Source of the DNA: Emticicia sp. C21
GTDB taxonomy: Bacteria; Bacteroidota; Bacteroidia; Cytophagales; Spirosomataceae
Assembly: GCF_003418935.1 (NCBI RefSeq)
Contig: NZ_QVMT01000009.1
Span: 62,001-126,000, forward strand
Length of the DNA: 64,000 bases
Direction of reading: 5' to 3'
Position numbers and translations under genes: made by a program. Of this stretch, positions 53,330 to 62,265 are shown in pieces (position 1 is the stretch's first letter; each line of letters opens with the position of its first letter). Under the pieces are notes generated by a model that saw only the letters and a program-made list of their open reading frames with translations, was not told where the DNA came from and did not search any database.

Positions 53330-54304
53330 TCAATTAAATCCTAGAGCATTTCTGACATCCTGAATAGTTTTTCTGGCAATTTCTCCCGCTTTCTCCTCGC
53401 CCTCTTTTAATTTTTTATCTAATGCCTCATTATTCTCTATATAATAATTATAAAGCTCTCTTTCCTTGCTGAATCTTTTCAGAATCAATTCATAAAGCGC
53501 TTGTTTAGCGTGTCCATATCCAAATCCTCCATTCAGGTAATTCTGGCGTAAGGTTTCTGTTTCTGCCTCTTCAGCTATTAAAGAATATAATTTAAAGGTT
53601 ACATCAGTATCAGGATTCTTAGGTTCTTCTAGAGGTGTACTGTCTGAAATGATGGATTTTATCGTCTTTAATAATTGTTTTTCAGGCAAAAATATGTCTA
53701 TATAGTTATTATATGACTTGCTCATCTTTGAACCATCAGTTCCCGGAATTACCATTACACTCTCATCAATTAATGGCTCAGGAAGCTTAAAGACCTCGCC
53801 ATAAGTTCTATTGAAGGCAGCGGCAATATCTTTCGACATCTCCAGATGTTGTTTCTGGTCTTTACCTACCGGAACAAAATCGGCATGATACAAGACAATA
53901 TCGGCTGTCTGTAATACAGGATAAGTGAAAAGCCCTGCATTTACATCTGAAAGCCTGTCTGCTTTATCTTTGAATGAATGCGCATTGGCAAGCATAGGGT
54001 ATGGTGTCTGGCATGAAAGATACCATAGAAGCTCGGTATGATAAGCCGCTAAACGTGACTGACGATAGAAGAAGTTTTTATCAGCATCAAAACCACATGC
54101 TAACCATGCAGAAGCCACAGCACGGGTGTTTTCGGCCAGGGTTTCAGCATTCTTAACTGCTGTTAGAGAATGTAAGTCTGCGATAAATAAAAAAGACTCG
54201 GAATCTGATTTCTGAGAAAGCTTGATTGCAGGTAAAATGGCGCCTAAAATATTACCCAGGTGCGGACGACCAGTTGCTTGTATACCTGTCAGAATTCTTG
54301 CCAT
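53330..54304 (-). CDS. trpS: Tryptophan--tRNA ligase
   Basis: The 324-residue class I aminoacyl-tRNA synthetase has a HIGH-like motif in GRPHLGNILGA and KMSKS in GSKMSKSYNN. Other family landmarks are PVGKDQKQHLEMSKDIA and FIADLHSLTA. It joins tryptophan to tRNA(Trp). It begins an operon with the PAP2 gene. It is divergent from the DUF2461 gene across 62 bases. Confidence 0.95.
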   Translation of the reverse strand: MARILTGIQATGRPHLGNILGAILPAIKLSQKSDSESFLFIADLHSLTAVKNAETLAENTRAVASAWLACGFDADKNFFYRQSRLAAYHTELLWYLSCQTPYPMLANAHSFKDKADRLSDVNAGLFTYPVLQTADIVLYHADFVPVGKDQKQHLEMSKDIAAAFNRTYGEVFKLPEPLIDESVMVIPGTDGSKMSKSYNNYIDIFLPEKQLLKTIKSIISDSTPLEEPKNPDTDVTFKLYSLIAEEAETETLRQNYLNGGFGYGHAKQALYELILKRFSKERELYNYYIENNEALDKKLKEGEEKAGEIARKTIQDVRNALGFN

Positions 54305-54366
54305 AAAATATTAATAATTGTTTCGATAATATAATGTAATTTGAAGCAAAAATAGACAAATTAATA

Positions 54367-55035
54367 ATGCCTACTCAACATACACTTCAATTTTTAAAGA
54401 ATCTGGAAGAAAATAATAACAGAGAATGGTTTCAGGCCCATCGGCAAGACTATGAAATAGCTAAAGCTTCGTTTGAAAAACTTTGTGAAGAAATATTAGA
54501 TGGCTTATGTAAAGTGCAGGACGATTTAGCCAATACCAAAGTAAAAGACTGCATATTCAGAATCAATCGGGACATACGTTTTGCGAAAGACAAATCTCCT
54601 TATAAAAAATTCTTTTCAGCAGCATTTGGTCCTGGTGGTAGGTCATCAGGAAGAATTGACTTTTTTCTTCAAATACAGCCTGGTAATCAATCAACGCTGG
54701 GCGGTGGTATGTGGGAACCTACTGCAGCCCATTTAGCCTCATTCAGGCAAGAGATAGATTATAATCCTGAGCATCTCAAAAGCATTATTGAAGATGAGCA
54801 ATTTAAAGCCTATTATCCTAATATCTGGGGCGAAAAGGTGAAGAACATGCCAAAAGGTTATTCGGCGGATCATCCGGACATTGAATTACTAAAGTATAAA
54901 CAGTTATTCTTTTATCATAAGTATACAGATAAAGAGGTGCTTGCTGAAGATTTTGGGCAAGAAGTAATCAAAGGTTGTCTCATTCTGAAACCTTATCTTA
55001 ATTATCAAAACGAGCTTTTTTATGACAATATCTGA
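54367..55035 (+). CDS. DUF2461/TIGR02453 family protein
   Basis: The 222-residue cytoplasmic protein opens TLQFLKNLEENNNREWFQAHR and contains FRINRDIRFAKDKSPYKKFFSAAFGPGGR, the conserved core of the family. The function is unknown. Its stop codon is only two bases from the stop of the convergent aminotransferase gene at 55038, so the two mRNAs probably overlap at their 3' ends. Confidence 0.88.
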   Translation: MPTQHTLQFLKNLEENNNREWFQAHRQDYEIAKASFEKLCEEILDGLCKVQDDLANTKVKDCIFRINRDIRFAKDKSPYKKFFSAAFGPGGRSSGRIDFFLQIQPGNQSTLGGGMWEPTAAHLASFRQEIDYNPEHLKSIIEDEQFKAYYPNIWGEKVKNMPKGYSADHPDIELLKYKQLFFYHKYTDKEVLAEDFGQEVIKGCLILKPYLNYQNELFYDNI

Positions 55036-55037
55036 AA

Positions 55038-56231
55038 CTAGTCTATACTTGCCAAAATAACTTTGCAGGCTTGTCTGATTTCTTCTTCTGTAATAATTAA
55101 TGGCGGAGCTATACGCATAGAGTTATCGCAATACAAAAACCAATCAGTAATGACTCCTTTGCTCATAGCTTTATCAATAATAGGTTTCAGTGTATCGAAA
55201 TCTTCAAACTCAACGGCCATCATCAACCCTTTATTTCGGACTTCTTTAATTTTAGGGTGAAGTAATAACTTCTTGAAGAGGTTGGCTTTCTCTTCAACAT
55301 CTCTGGTCAGATTCTCTTCCAGAATCGTATTAAGCGTAGCAAAAGATGCGGCACAGCTAACCGGATGGCCTCCAAAGGTAGTTATATGCCCTAAAATCGG
55401 ATTCTCTTTAAAAACTGACATTATCAATTTCGGCGCAATAAAAGCACCGATGGGCATGCCACCACCCATGCCTTTCGCACATAGCAAAATATCAGGGACA
55501 ACATCATATTGCTCAAAAGCCCAGAAAGTGCCTGTTCTGCCAAAACCTGATTGTACTTCATCAAAAACCAATAAAGCGCCTACTTCATCGCAACGCTTTC
55601 TTAATTGTTTCAGATAAATATGATTAGCAGGACGAATACCGGATTCCCCTCCCACAGGCTCAAAAAAAACTGCAGCGGTATTGGCAGTTATTTTTTCTAA
55701 ATCGATTAACTGGTTTCGATGGATTTTAATAATTGATGGTAGCAATGGTCGGAAATTTCTTTTGAAATGCTCGTCTCCCAGCGATAAGGCGCCCTGTGTA
55801 GATCCATGATAAGAACTATGGCAAGCAACAATCCCGGTGCGTCCTGTATAGCGTTTCGCAAGCTTCATAGCTCCCTCCACAGCCTCTGCTCCGGAATTAG
55901 TAAAATATACGTTATCTAATGTTAAACCTGAGGTTGTTTGAAAATTGACTAGTGTCATTGTTATAGCATCTGCTAGCATCACTTGCGGCTGCTGAATGTA
56001 TTCTCCGTACACCATCAGATGCATATATTTATCAACTTGTGATTTAATTGCATTTACTACATTCGGGTGCCGGTGCCCCACATTACTTACACCTATACCC
56101 GAGATTAAATCCATGTATCTTTCACCATTTTTTCCATACAAGTAAATGCCTTCTGCCTTTTCTATTTCAAGAGCTAAGGGGAAATCAGAAGTTTGTGCAA
56201 TATTCTGTAAGAAAATTTGTCGATGATTCAT
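55038..56231 (-). CDS. Class III PLP-dependent aminotransferase (acetylornithine/aspartate aminotransferase family)
   Basis: The 397-residue enzyme has NSGAEAVEGAMKLAKRYTGR, LVFDEVQSGFGRTGTFWAFEQYDV and the PLP lysine in LLCAKGMGGGMPIGAF. GHITTFGGHPVSCAASFATL is also typical. It transfers an amino group between an omega-amino or alpha-amino acid and a keto acid. ArgD or ornithine aminotransferase are possible, but no arginine biosynthesis genes are nearby, so the substrate is left open. The start lies 45 bases after the terminator at 56275-56307. Confidence 0.87.
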   Translation of the reverse strand: MNHRQIFLQNIAQTSDFPLALEIEKAEGIYLYGKNGERYMDLISGIGVSNVGHRHPNVVNAIKSQVDKYMHLMVYGEYIQQPQVMLADAITMTLVNFQTTSGLTLDNVYFTNSGAEAVEGAMKLAKRYTGRTGIVACHSSYHGSTQGALSLGDEHFKRNFRPLLPSIIKIHRNQLIDLEKITANTAAVFFEPVGGESGIRPANHIYLKQLRKRCDEVGALLVFDEVQSGFGRTGTFWAFEQYDVVPDILLCAKGMGGGMPIGAFIAPKLIMSVFKENPILGHITTFGGHPVSCAASFATLNTILEENLTRDVEEKANLFKKLLLHPKIKEVRNKGLMMAVEFEDFDTLKPIIDKAMSKGVITDWFLYCDNSMRIAPPLIITEEEIRQACKVILASID

Positions 56232-56274
56232 TTTAATTAAATTCTAATGATTAATTTTAACGCAAAATTGAGAT

Positions 56275-56307
56275 AAAAAAAACTCGCAAGCAAAGCTCGC
56301 GAGTTTT
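56275..56307 (-). terminator. Strong minus-strand rho-independent terminator
   Basis: AAAACTCGC/GCGAGTTTT arms extended to 13 bp (one G-U) close a 3-base loop; on the minus strand the hairpin is followed by a T-run (8 T including stem bases). It is upstream of the aminotransferase start and far downstream of the LytTR stop (56621), so it probably ends a separate short transcript. Confidence 0.85.
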
Positions 56308-56512
56308 ACGTACTAACCTATTATTTATGAGTAGATATTTACTCCATTTCCAAAATTCCCACCGCACTTCCTGAATCAGCTTTATTTGTTTAAACAACAA
56401 CTTGTTTGCAAGTTTGTCTTTGGCTGGCTTCCTCACCTCCTTTTAAGAATTGAGCTAGACTTCAGTTTATACTCAAAACTATTTGACACTGTGCGTAGGA
56501 GAACTCTCTTTG
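56275..56512 (-). ncRNA. Candidate structured small RNA (about 240 nt)
   Basis: The 389-base gap between the LytTR gene and the aminotransferase holds a -7 box (TATATTTG, minus strand, 56519-56526), about 235 bases of RNA and a strong terminator. The transcript would contain several hairpins: AACTC/GAGTT near the 5' end, TTGAG/CTCAA, AACTTG-CAAA-CAAGTT, and GAGTA/TACTC near the 3' end. A long-range pair CGCAC (56491-56495) and GTGCG (56363-56367) could enclose about 120 bases. No good -33 box was seen, and no ORF with an ATG start covers it. It could be a 6S-like RNA or an unknown sRNA. A purely leader role for the aminotransferase is the alternative. Confidence 0.4.
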
Positions 56513-56620
56513 AGTTTACAAATATAAAGACGTTGATTTGCTCTGAAGAGATGCACAATATTAAACATATATGTACCTTTAATAAAATACTTTCGACAAA
56601 ACACCCGATTCTCGCGACGT

Positions 56621-57346
56621 CTATTTACCCCCTATTCTACGCATTAGTTCTTCCGAGAACTGCTCACTAACAGGTATCTGGTGAGTACCAATGCTAATTT
56701 TGAGATTTCTGATAGACTCAATCTTGTTGAGAGAGACAATGAAAGATTTATGAACACGCATAAAAGGTAGTGAAGAGAGCTTTTCTTCTATACCTTTCAT
56801 GGTCATACGGGTGATAACAGGGCGGCTTTGTGTGGCCAGATATATTTTGATATAATCTTTTAAGCCTTCAATATAAAGTATATCGTTGTAACGGATTTTT
56901 ACTAACGAATATTCAGCATTGACAAAGAAATGTTCTTCTAGAGCAACTGGAGCTGCCACTGGTTGTGGTATACTCTTTAATTGATATAACTCATGGGCAC
57001 GATTACAAGCTTTCAGGAAACGTTCAAATGATACCGGCTTTAAAAGATAGTCTATAACATTCAGTTCAAAACCCTCCAAAGCAAATTGTTCGTAGGCAGT
57101 AATGAAAATAACCATCGGATTCGTCACAAGGCTTTTAAGGAATTGAACCCCAGTAATACCAGGCATTTGAATATCTAAAAAAAGTAAGTCTATCTGACGA
57201 GACTCTGCTTTTTCTTTCTGAATCAACTGTATAGCTTCAAAAGCGTTTCTACAGCGTCCGACTAATTCTAAATAAGGAACCTGCCTGATATTATCTTCTA
57301 ATAAATCTAATGCAAGAGGTTCGTCATCAATGGCTATACAACGCAT
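56621..57346 (-). CDS. LytTR-family response regulator
   Basis: The 241-residue regulator has a receiver domain with phosphorylated Asp58 (LLFLDIQMPG), acidic pocket IDDEP, Lys in YLLKPVSFERF, and a C-terminal LytTR DNA-binding domain (VKIRYNDILYIEGLKDYIKIYL, MRVHKSFIVSLNKIESI). It binds DNA through beta strands at promoters. Its partner kinase gene lies 133 bases upstream on the same strand. Its targets are not visible here. No autoregulatory repeat was found. Confidence 0.92.
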   Translation of the reverse strand: MRCIAIDDEPLALDLLEDNIRQVPYLELVGRCRNAFEAIQLIQKEKAESRQIDLLFLDIQMPGITGVQFLKSLVTNPMVIFITAYEQFALEGFELNVIDYLLKPVSFERFLKACNRAHELYQLKSIPQPVAAPVALEEHFFVNAEYSLVKIRYNDILYIEGLKDYIKIYLATQSRPVITRMTMKGIEEKLSSLPFMRVHKSFIVSLNKIESIRNLKISIGTHQIPVSEQFSEELMRRIGGK

Positions 57347-57479
57347 ATTATTTGGGGTTTTCAGATGAAAATTTCGCTAAAGAAACGAAAGTTTCTCTAT
57401 TAAATAAAATACAAACCTACTGAAATCTAAACGATAATTAAATTCCGCTATGAATGTGAACGCAATTAAGAAGAAATGG

Positions 57480-58505
57480 TTAAGCAACCTGTCTTAAATT
57501 CAATTTCAGCTCAGTTGTATAAAAATTATCTTTTTCTTGCACTTTTAATGAATGCTGATCAGGATAAAGTAATTCTAATCTTCTTTTTACATTGGTCAGA
57601 CCAATGCCTGAAGCACCATCTTTTACTTCCTGAATATCAGTATTAAATTTATTCGTTACCTTAAACAGCAACTGGTTTTCCACTGTTTGCAATTCAACTC
57701 TGATAATAGGCTTTTCTATCATACCCACCCCATGTTTAAACGCATTTTCTACAAATGGTATCAAAAGCATAGGTTCTATATTTTTACTGAAAGTAGGGGC
57801 TTTTACTGAAAAGTCTATATCTACATAATCTCCGAACCGCAATTTCTGTAAGTCTATATAGTTTTGGAGGTACTTTACTTCATTATCAAGCGAAATCTGT
57901 TTATCATCTTTTTCGTAAAGCATATATCTTAGTAAATCCGACATCTTTAATAAAACAGGCTCTACCAGATTTGATTTTTTTCTATTTAGAGCCACCAGAC
58001 TATTGAGCAGATTAAACATAAAGTGTGGAGAAATCTGCGAGCGAAGAAACGCCAGCTCAGACTTCAATCTTTCATGCTCATTATCGCGTTTAGAACTTTG
58101 TTGACGCTGGTAGTCAGTGAAGAAACTATAAGAAGCGCTGATACCAAAAATATACAGGTATTGCAGGAAGCCGTTTATATAAAATAGAGTCTGATTGATA
58201 TCATTGCCAACAAAATTCACACGAGCCAGAAAACGCCCCACAAGCAATATAGCAATAACCAGAATCAGATAGATAAAGTACCGGATAGGCTTTTGTTTAT
58301 AAATTTTCGGGAAAAGATACTCAGAGTTAAAATAAAAAAGGATTATTGCAGAAAACGATGCATAAGCCCAATAATAGCCATTGCTATAAGGATTAATCTG
58401 TGGTCTTGAGCTATCTCGCAGATTGATATTCAATTGAGGCAAGGCGGTATAACCTAACCACATAATGATATGAAGAAATGGATATAAGTACCTGCTTTTA
58501 AACAT
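57480..58505 (-). CDS. LytS-type sensor histidine kinase
   Basis: This 341-residue membrane protein has several N-terminal transmembrane segments and a His_kinase domain (PF06580 type). The phosphoacceptor His is in QISPHFMFNLLNSL at about residue 160. YLQNYIDLQKLRFGDYVDI and the ATPase N-box IPFVENAFKHGVG complete the domain, with a G-box at GIGLTNVKRRL. The sensing part has no recognisable extracellular domain. It pairs with the LytTR regulator downstream. Confidence 0.9.
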   Translation of the reverse strand: MFKSRYLYPFLHIIMWLGYTALPQLNINLRDSSRPQINPYSNGYYWAYASFSAIILFYFNSEYLFPKIYKQKPIRYFIYLILVIAILLVGRFLARVNFVGNDINQTLFYINGFLQYLYIFGISASYSFFTDYQRQQSSKRDNEHERLKSELAFLRSQISPHFMFNLLNSLVALNRKKSNLVEPVLLKMSDLLRYMLYEKDDKQISLDNEVKYLQNYIDLQKLRFGDYVDIDFSVKAPTFSKNIEPMLLIPFVENAFKHGVGMIEKPIIRVELQTVENQLLFKVTNKFNTDIQEVKDGASGIGLTNVKRRLELLYPDQHSLKVQEKDNFYTTELKLNLRQVA

Positions 58506-58701
58506 TTGATCGGGTTTTCAGTACAATTTAGAATTATTTAAGCACAGAGAAATACTTTTAAGATAAAGCAGTAGTGGAATAAGACCATTTTTATAATTGT
58601 ATAGACTTACAATTATAGTGAATTAGAGCATTATAAATTAATCCAAAATAACTTAATCAAAGAATTTAGACTCAAAAGTTATATAAATTTTTAAAGAAAA
58701 A

Positions 58702-58732
58702 CCATATACCGATCGGTTATTTCAGTATATGG
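58702..58732 (-). terminator. Terminator of the MFS transporter transcript
   Basis: CCATATAC (58702-58709) pairs with GTATATGG (58725-58732), followed on the minus strand by TTTTTC. It lies 45 bases after the transporter stop. The palindrome ACCGATCGGT (58708-58717) overlaps its left arm and loop. Confidence 0.65.
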
Positions 58733-58776
58733 CAGTTTGTGGAATTATACTATTTTTATGACAATATAAGCAATTT

Positions 58777-60321
58777 TCAATCTTTATCTTCTACCCTTAA
58801 GGCTAATAATCCCGCCAGAATCATTGATACTCCACCCAAAACAATAGTATTCAATGTATCAGCACCGAAAACTTTCATGGTAAAAAAGCCCAAAATAGTT
58901 GCAGCCACAATCTGTGGGATTACGATGAAAAAGTTAAATACTCCCATGTAATAACCCATTTTATTAGCTGGCAATGACCCGGAGAGAATTGCATAAGGCA
59001 TAGATAATATACTTGCCCACGCAATACCAACCATAGCCATAGAAAGAATAATGAGTTGCGGAGTGGTAACAAAATAAATAGAAATCAAACCAATGCCACC
59101 AATAAGCAAACAGATCATATGAGTAATTTTACGATTAGTCCGCAAGGCAATCAAAGGAATAATAAAGGCAAATAAGGCAGCTACGCCATTTCTTACGCTT
59201 GAACAAACATTCAGCCAGTCGGCTCCATCGTTGTATTCATGCTTTACCCTCTTCAATTCGCTTACTTCTACGGCACTCAAAGTATTTTCTTTATTCTCTT
59301 CAAAATAATTGGCAAGGTTTATTGAAATAGTTACAGGATTCTGGTTAGCTCTGTATTCATTTATTTCATTTATATCAGCTTGCAGAGATTTGAATATCTT
59401 ACTTTCCTTAGCATCGAGTTGAGGCGATTGCAATTTAGCTTGAAGTGCCGTTTCCATTTTATTTACCAGAGCCTTTTCTACTTTCATATTGTACTTAGTA
59501 CTGGTAACTGCATTAGTACTGTAAATCCACATAGCAAATAAGCCAAACCAAGTAAAAAACTGTACAATTGCTAATTGAGCCATAGTTTTAGGCATTTTAA
59601 AGATACCAACAAAGGTTTCTCTGAACCCATCCATGAAGCCGGCTTCTTTCACTTCTTTTTTAAAGGCCTCCATATCTTCCGGAGGAAATTCATCAGTGGT
59701 GAAAACCGTGTAAAATACAGCTACAATAAAGGCTATACCTCCTATATAAAAGCTATACTTGACCGAATCAGGGATTTCACCTGCTGCGGCGGTATTACTA
59801 AAGTGAAACCAGTTGGTAAATATCCATGGAAGCAAAGCTGCAATAACAGAACCCACCCCTATAAAGAAACTTTGCATGGCAAAGCCTGTAGTTCTTTGTT
59901 GAGAATTGAGTTTATCACCTACGAATGCCCTGAAAGGCTCCATAGATATATTAATGGAAGCATCCAGGATCCAAAGCATACCCCCAGCAACCCAAAGCAC
60001 AGACGAATTTGGCATCACAAAGAGGGCAATAGTGGCAAGGATAGCACCAATAAAGAAAAAAGGTCTTCTTCGTCCCCAATAGGGGTGCCAGGTTCGGTCA
60101 CTTAAATAACCGATAATTGGTTGAACTACTAACCCTGTAACAGGTGCCGCAATCCAGAGCAAAGGAATTTCGTCTTTATTTGCACCTAAAGTTTCAAAAA
60201 TACGGCTCACATTAGAGTTCTGTAATTCGAAACCGAATTGAATGCCGAAAAATCCGAAACTCATATTCCAAATCTGCCAGAACGAAAGCATTGGTTTGCC
60301 TTTATTGACAATTGTTGCCAT
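58777..60321 (-). CDS. MFS sugar transporter (SLC45-like)
   Basis: The 514-residue membrane protein has about twelve hydrophobic segments. It opens SFWQIWNMSFGFFGIQFGFEL and includes the MFS loop VQPIIGYLSDRTWHPYWGRRRPF, as in SLC45/GPH-like bacterial sugar carriers. A central hydrophilic loop of over 100 residues holds charged helices. Context with two GH13 enzymes suggests import of maltose or maltodextrin; the substrate is not proven. It lies 39 bases downstream of the alpha-amylase gene on the same strand. GTTAAAGGGTT (60343-60353) in that gap resembles the element in front of the GH13 genes. Confidence 0.85.
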   Translation of the reverse strand: MATIVNKGKPMLSFWQIWNMSFGFFGIQFGFELQNSNVSRIFETLGANKDEIPLLWIAAPVTGLVVQPIIGYLSDRTWHPYWGRRRPFFFIGAILATIALFVMPNSSVLWVAGGMLWILDASINISMEPFRAFVGDKLNSQQRTTGFAMQSFFIGVGSVIAALLPWIFTNWFHFSNTAAAGEIPDSVKYSFYIGGIAFIVAVFYTVFTTDEFPPEDMEAFKKEVKEAGFMDGFRETFVGIFKMPKTMAQLAIVQFFTWFGLFAMWIYSTNAVTSTKYNMKVEKALVNKMETALQAKLQSPQLDAKESKIFKSLQADINEINEYRANQNPVTISINLANYFEENKENTLSAVEVSELKRVKHEYNDGADWLNVCSSVRNGVAALFAFIIPLIALRTNRKITHMICLLIGGIGLISIYFVTTPQLIILSMAMVGIAWASILSMPYAILSGSLPANKMGYYMGVFNFFIVIPQIVAATILGFFTMKVFGADTLNTIVLGGVSMILAGLLALRVEDKD

Positions 60322-60360
60322 TATTTACCTGGGTTTATATAGGTTAAAGGGTTGAGTATA

Positions 60361-62163
60361 TCACTTAATTTCAAAAATCAAAACACTGTTTTGTGGAATA
60401 TCTATTTTTATCTTATCTGAATTCTGGTCTTTCATATTCAATTTATTGCCAAAAACTCCTTTAAAAGTATGTTTTTCTGATGGATCCAACTTCATCATTT
60501 CCCAGGCACCTTTTGGAATATTAACAGCGGTTGAATATGAATTTTCCAAGTCAAAGTTGCAAATAAACAACAATTTTTGTTTTTCAGTAAATCTTAGATA
60601 ACTAAATATTTTGAGGTCGTTATAATGTGGTGATTGTCCATTATTATTGACATATTGTAAATCAAAGAATTGTCCATTTTGTATGGCATCACTGCTATTG
60701 ACGAATTTTAACAAATCAGCATAAAACTTCCGGATTTTCTTTTGATCAGCCGTTAGTTTACCACCATCATACTTATGGTCATTTACCCAATTCTGAAATT
60801 CTGGTACGCCCCAATAATCAAAAATCGTAGTGCGTCCATCGTCTCCACTAAAGCCTTCTGGCTCCGTTGGATTGACTCCGACTTCCTGACCAAAGTATAA
60901 CATAACCGGGCCTGAGTGTAAAGTGGCACTAACTATCATAGATGGAATAGCTTTAAATGGATCACCAGCAAAATACTTTGAACTGATGCGGTGTTCATCA
61001 TGATTTTCCAGAAATCGTATCATATGATTAGCAAAATTGCCCGATTCGTTTTGCCAGACTTTTGTAATATCATTGGCATCACCTGCGCCTTGCATCAATC
61101 GCCTTAAACTATCATATAAACCCACTTTATCGTAGAGGTAATCAAACTTTCCCTCATCAATGTATGACCAGTAAGCAGATGGATTGTAGATTTCTGCAAT
61201 AAAAATGATATTTGGATTTATTTTCTTTACTTCAGGAATCACCCATCCCCAGAATTCCTTTGGTACCATTTCAGCCATATCACATCTGAAAGCGTCAACT
61301 CCTTTGCCAGCCCAGAAAAGCAAAATATCTCTCATTTTCAGCCAAGTACTTGGCACAGGATTAAAATAATGTGCCCGATCATCCAGATAATCAATTCCAT
61401 AGTTCAGCTTCACAGTTTCATACCAGTCTTTATTACTTGGGCTTGCCAGAAACACATCATTTCCTGTAACCTTTGCCGGAGATTCGATGTAAGGCTCTGT
61501 AACTTTTATGGGAGGGGTTATACTATCCGGCACTATAAAGTCTTGTCCTACCATATAATAGAAGTTATTATTAAAGGCAAAACCTTTTGACTTATCGTCA
61601 TCCTGGCCTAAATCTCTTACCCCTGCAGGCTTTACATCTGAATGATATTGGCGAGACACATGGTTTGGCACAAAATCTATGATAACCTTTAGCCCATTTT
61701 TGTGACTTCTTTGTACCAATGCTTCAAACTCTTTCATTCTGTTTTTTACATTCACTGCCAGATCAGGGTCAACATCATAATAATCTTTCACAGCGTAAGG
61801 TGAACCTGCCATTCCTTTTACAACTAATGGATTATCTTTTTGGATGCCCTGTTTAGAATAATCAGTCATGGTCGCATGTTCTATTACACCCGTATACCAT
61901 ACGTGCGACACTCCGAATTTTTTCAATGCCTGCAAAGCTGCATCATTAATATCATTAAATTTTCCGCAACCATTTTCCTTAATAGTTCCGTTGAACTTGT
62001 TGGTCGTTTTAGTATTTCCAAATAACCTTGTGTAGATCTGATACACTATCAGTTTATCGGCGTGTTTTTCAATTTTAGTTTTTTCTTTGGTCATTTTTGT
62101 TGGCGTTTGTGCTGTTGCTAACTGACAAAATAATATCAGAGCAAAGCATATATTCTTATACAT
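60361..62163 (-). CDS. Alpha-amylase family (GH13) enzyme, secreted
   Basis: The 600-residue enzyme has a signal peptide ending QLATAQ. The (beta/alpha)8 barrel motifs are IIDFVPNHVSRQ, the nucleophile GVDAFRCDMAEM, the acid/base IFIAEIYNP and FLENHDEHR. A C-terminal beta domain follows (KIKIDIPQNSVLIFEIK). It hydrolyses or transfers alpha-1,4-glucosyl bonds; the exact specificity is unclear. It shares a 102-base divergent region with the SusA-like gene. Confidence 0.88.
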   Translation of the reverse strand: MYKNICFALILFCQLATAQTPTKMTKEKTKIEKHADKLIVYQIYTRLFGNTKTTNKFNGTIKENGCGKFNDINDAALQALKKFGVSHVWYTGVIEHATMTDYSKQGIQKDNPLVVKGMAGSPYAVKDYYDVDPDLAVNVKNRMKEFEALVQRSHKNGLKVIIDFVPNHVSRQYHSDVKPAGVRDLGQDDDKSKGFAFNNNFYYMVGQDFIVPDSITPPIKVTEPYIESPAKVTGNDVFLASPSNKDWYETVKLNYGIDYLDDRAHYFNPVPSTWLKMRDILLFWAGKGVDAFRCDMAEMVPKEFWGWVIPEVKKINPNIIFIAEIYNPSAYWSYIDEGKFDYLYDKVGLYDSLRRLMQGAGDANDITKVWQNESGNFANHMIRFLENHDEHRISSKYFAGDPFKAIPSMIVSATLHSGPVMLYFGQEVGVNPTEPEGFSGDDGRTTIFDYWGVPEFQNWVNDHKYDGGKLTADQKKIRKFYADLLKFVNSSDAIQNGQFFDLQYVNNNGQSPHYNDLKIFSYLRFTEKQKLLFICNFDLENSYSTAVNIPKGAWEMMKLDPSEKHTFKGVFGNKLNMKDQNSDKIKIDIPQNSVLIFEIK

Positions 62164-62174
62164 CTTTCTAACAG

Positions 62175-62262
62175 GTTAAAGTGTTTTCAAATCTAATGAG
62201 TATTTTTTTATGAAAAAAAACTTTGTTTGTGTTATTTTGCCACATAAACGAAACACTTTAAC
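62175..62262. promoter_or_regulatory. Divergent control region with a 12-base element before each GH13 gene
   Basis: GTTAAAGTGTTT (62175-62186) and AAACACTTTAAC (62251-62262) are exact inverted copies. Relative to its own gene each reads AAACACTTTAAC, ending 11 bases before the amylase ATG and 3 bases before the SusA-like ATG. It may be a regulator-binding or translation-control site; see findings. Confidence 0.45.
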
Positions 62263-62265
62263 TCG

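Noticed and set aside
56386-56670. 94-residue plus-strand frame in the LytTR/aminotransferase gap
   Set aside because: Hydrophobic, without family features, and it overlaps the 3' end of the LytTR gene; the structured minus-strand RNA explains the region better.
58708-58717. ACCGATCGGT palindrome as a TetR-type operator
   Set aside because: It overlaps the left arm and loop of a terminator hairpin behind the MFS gene, and no TetR regulator is encoded nearby.
59575-60105. 176-residue plus-strand frame opposite the MFS transporter
   Set aside because: Shadow of the transporter; rich in His, Arg and Cys as expected from a reversed frame of membrane-coding DNA.
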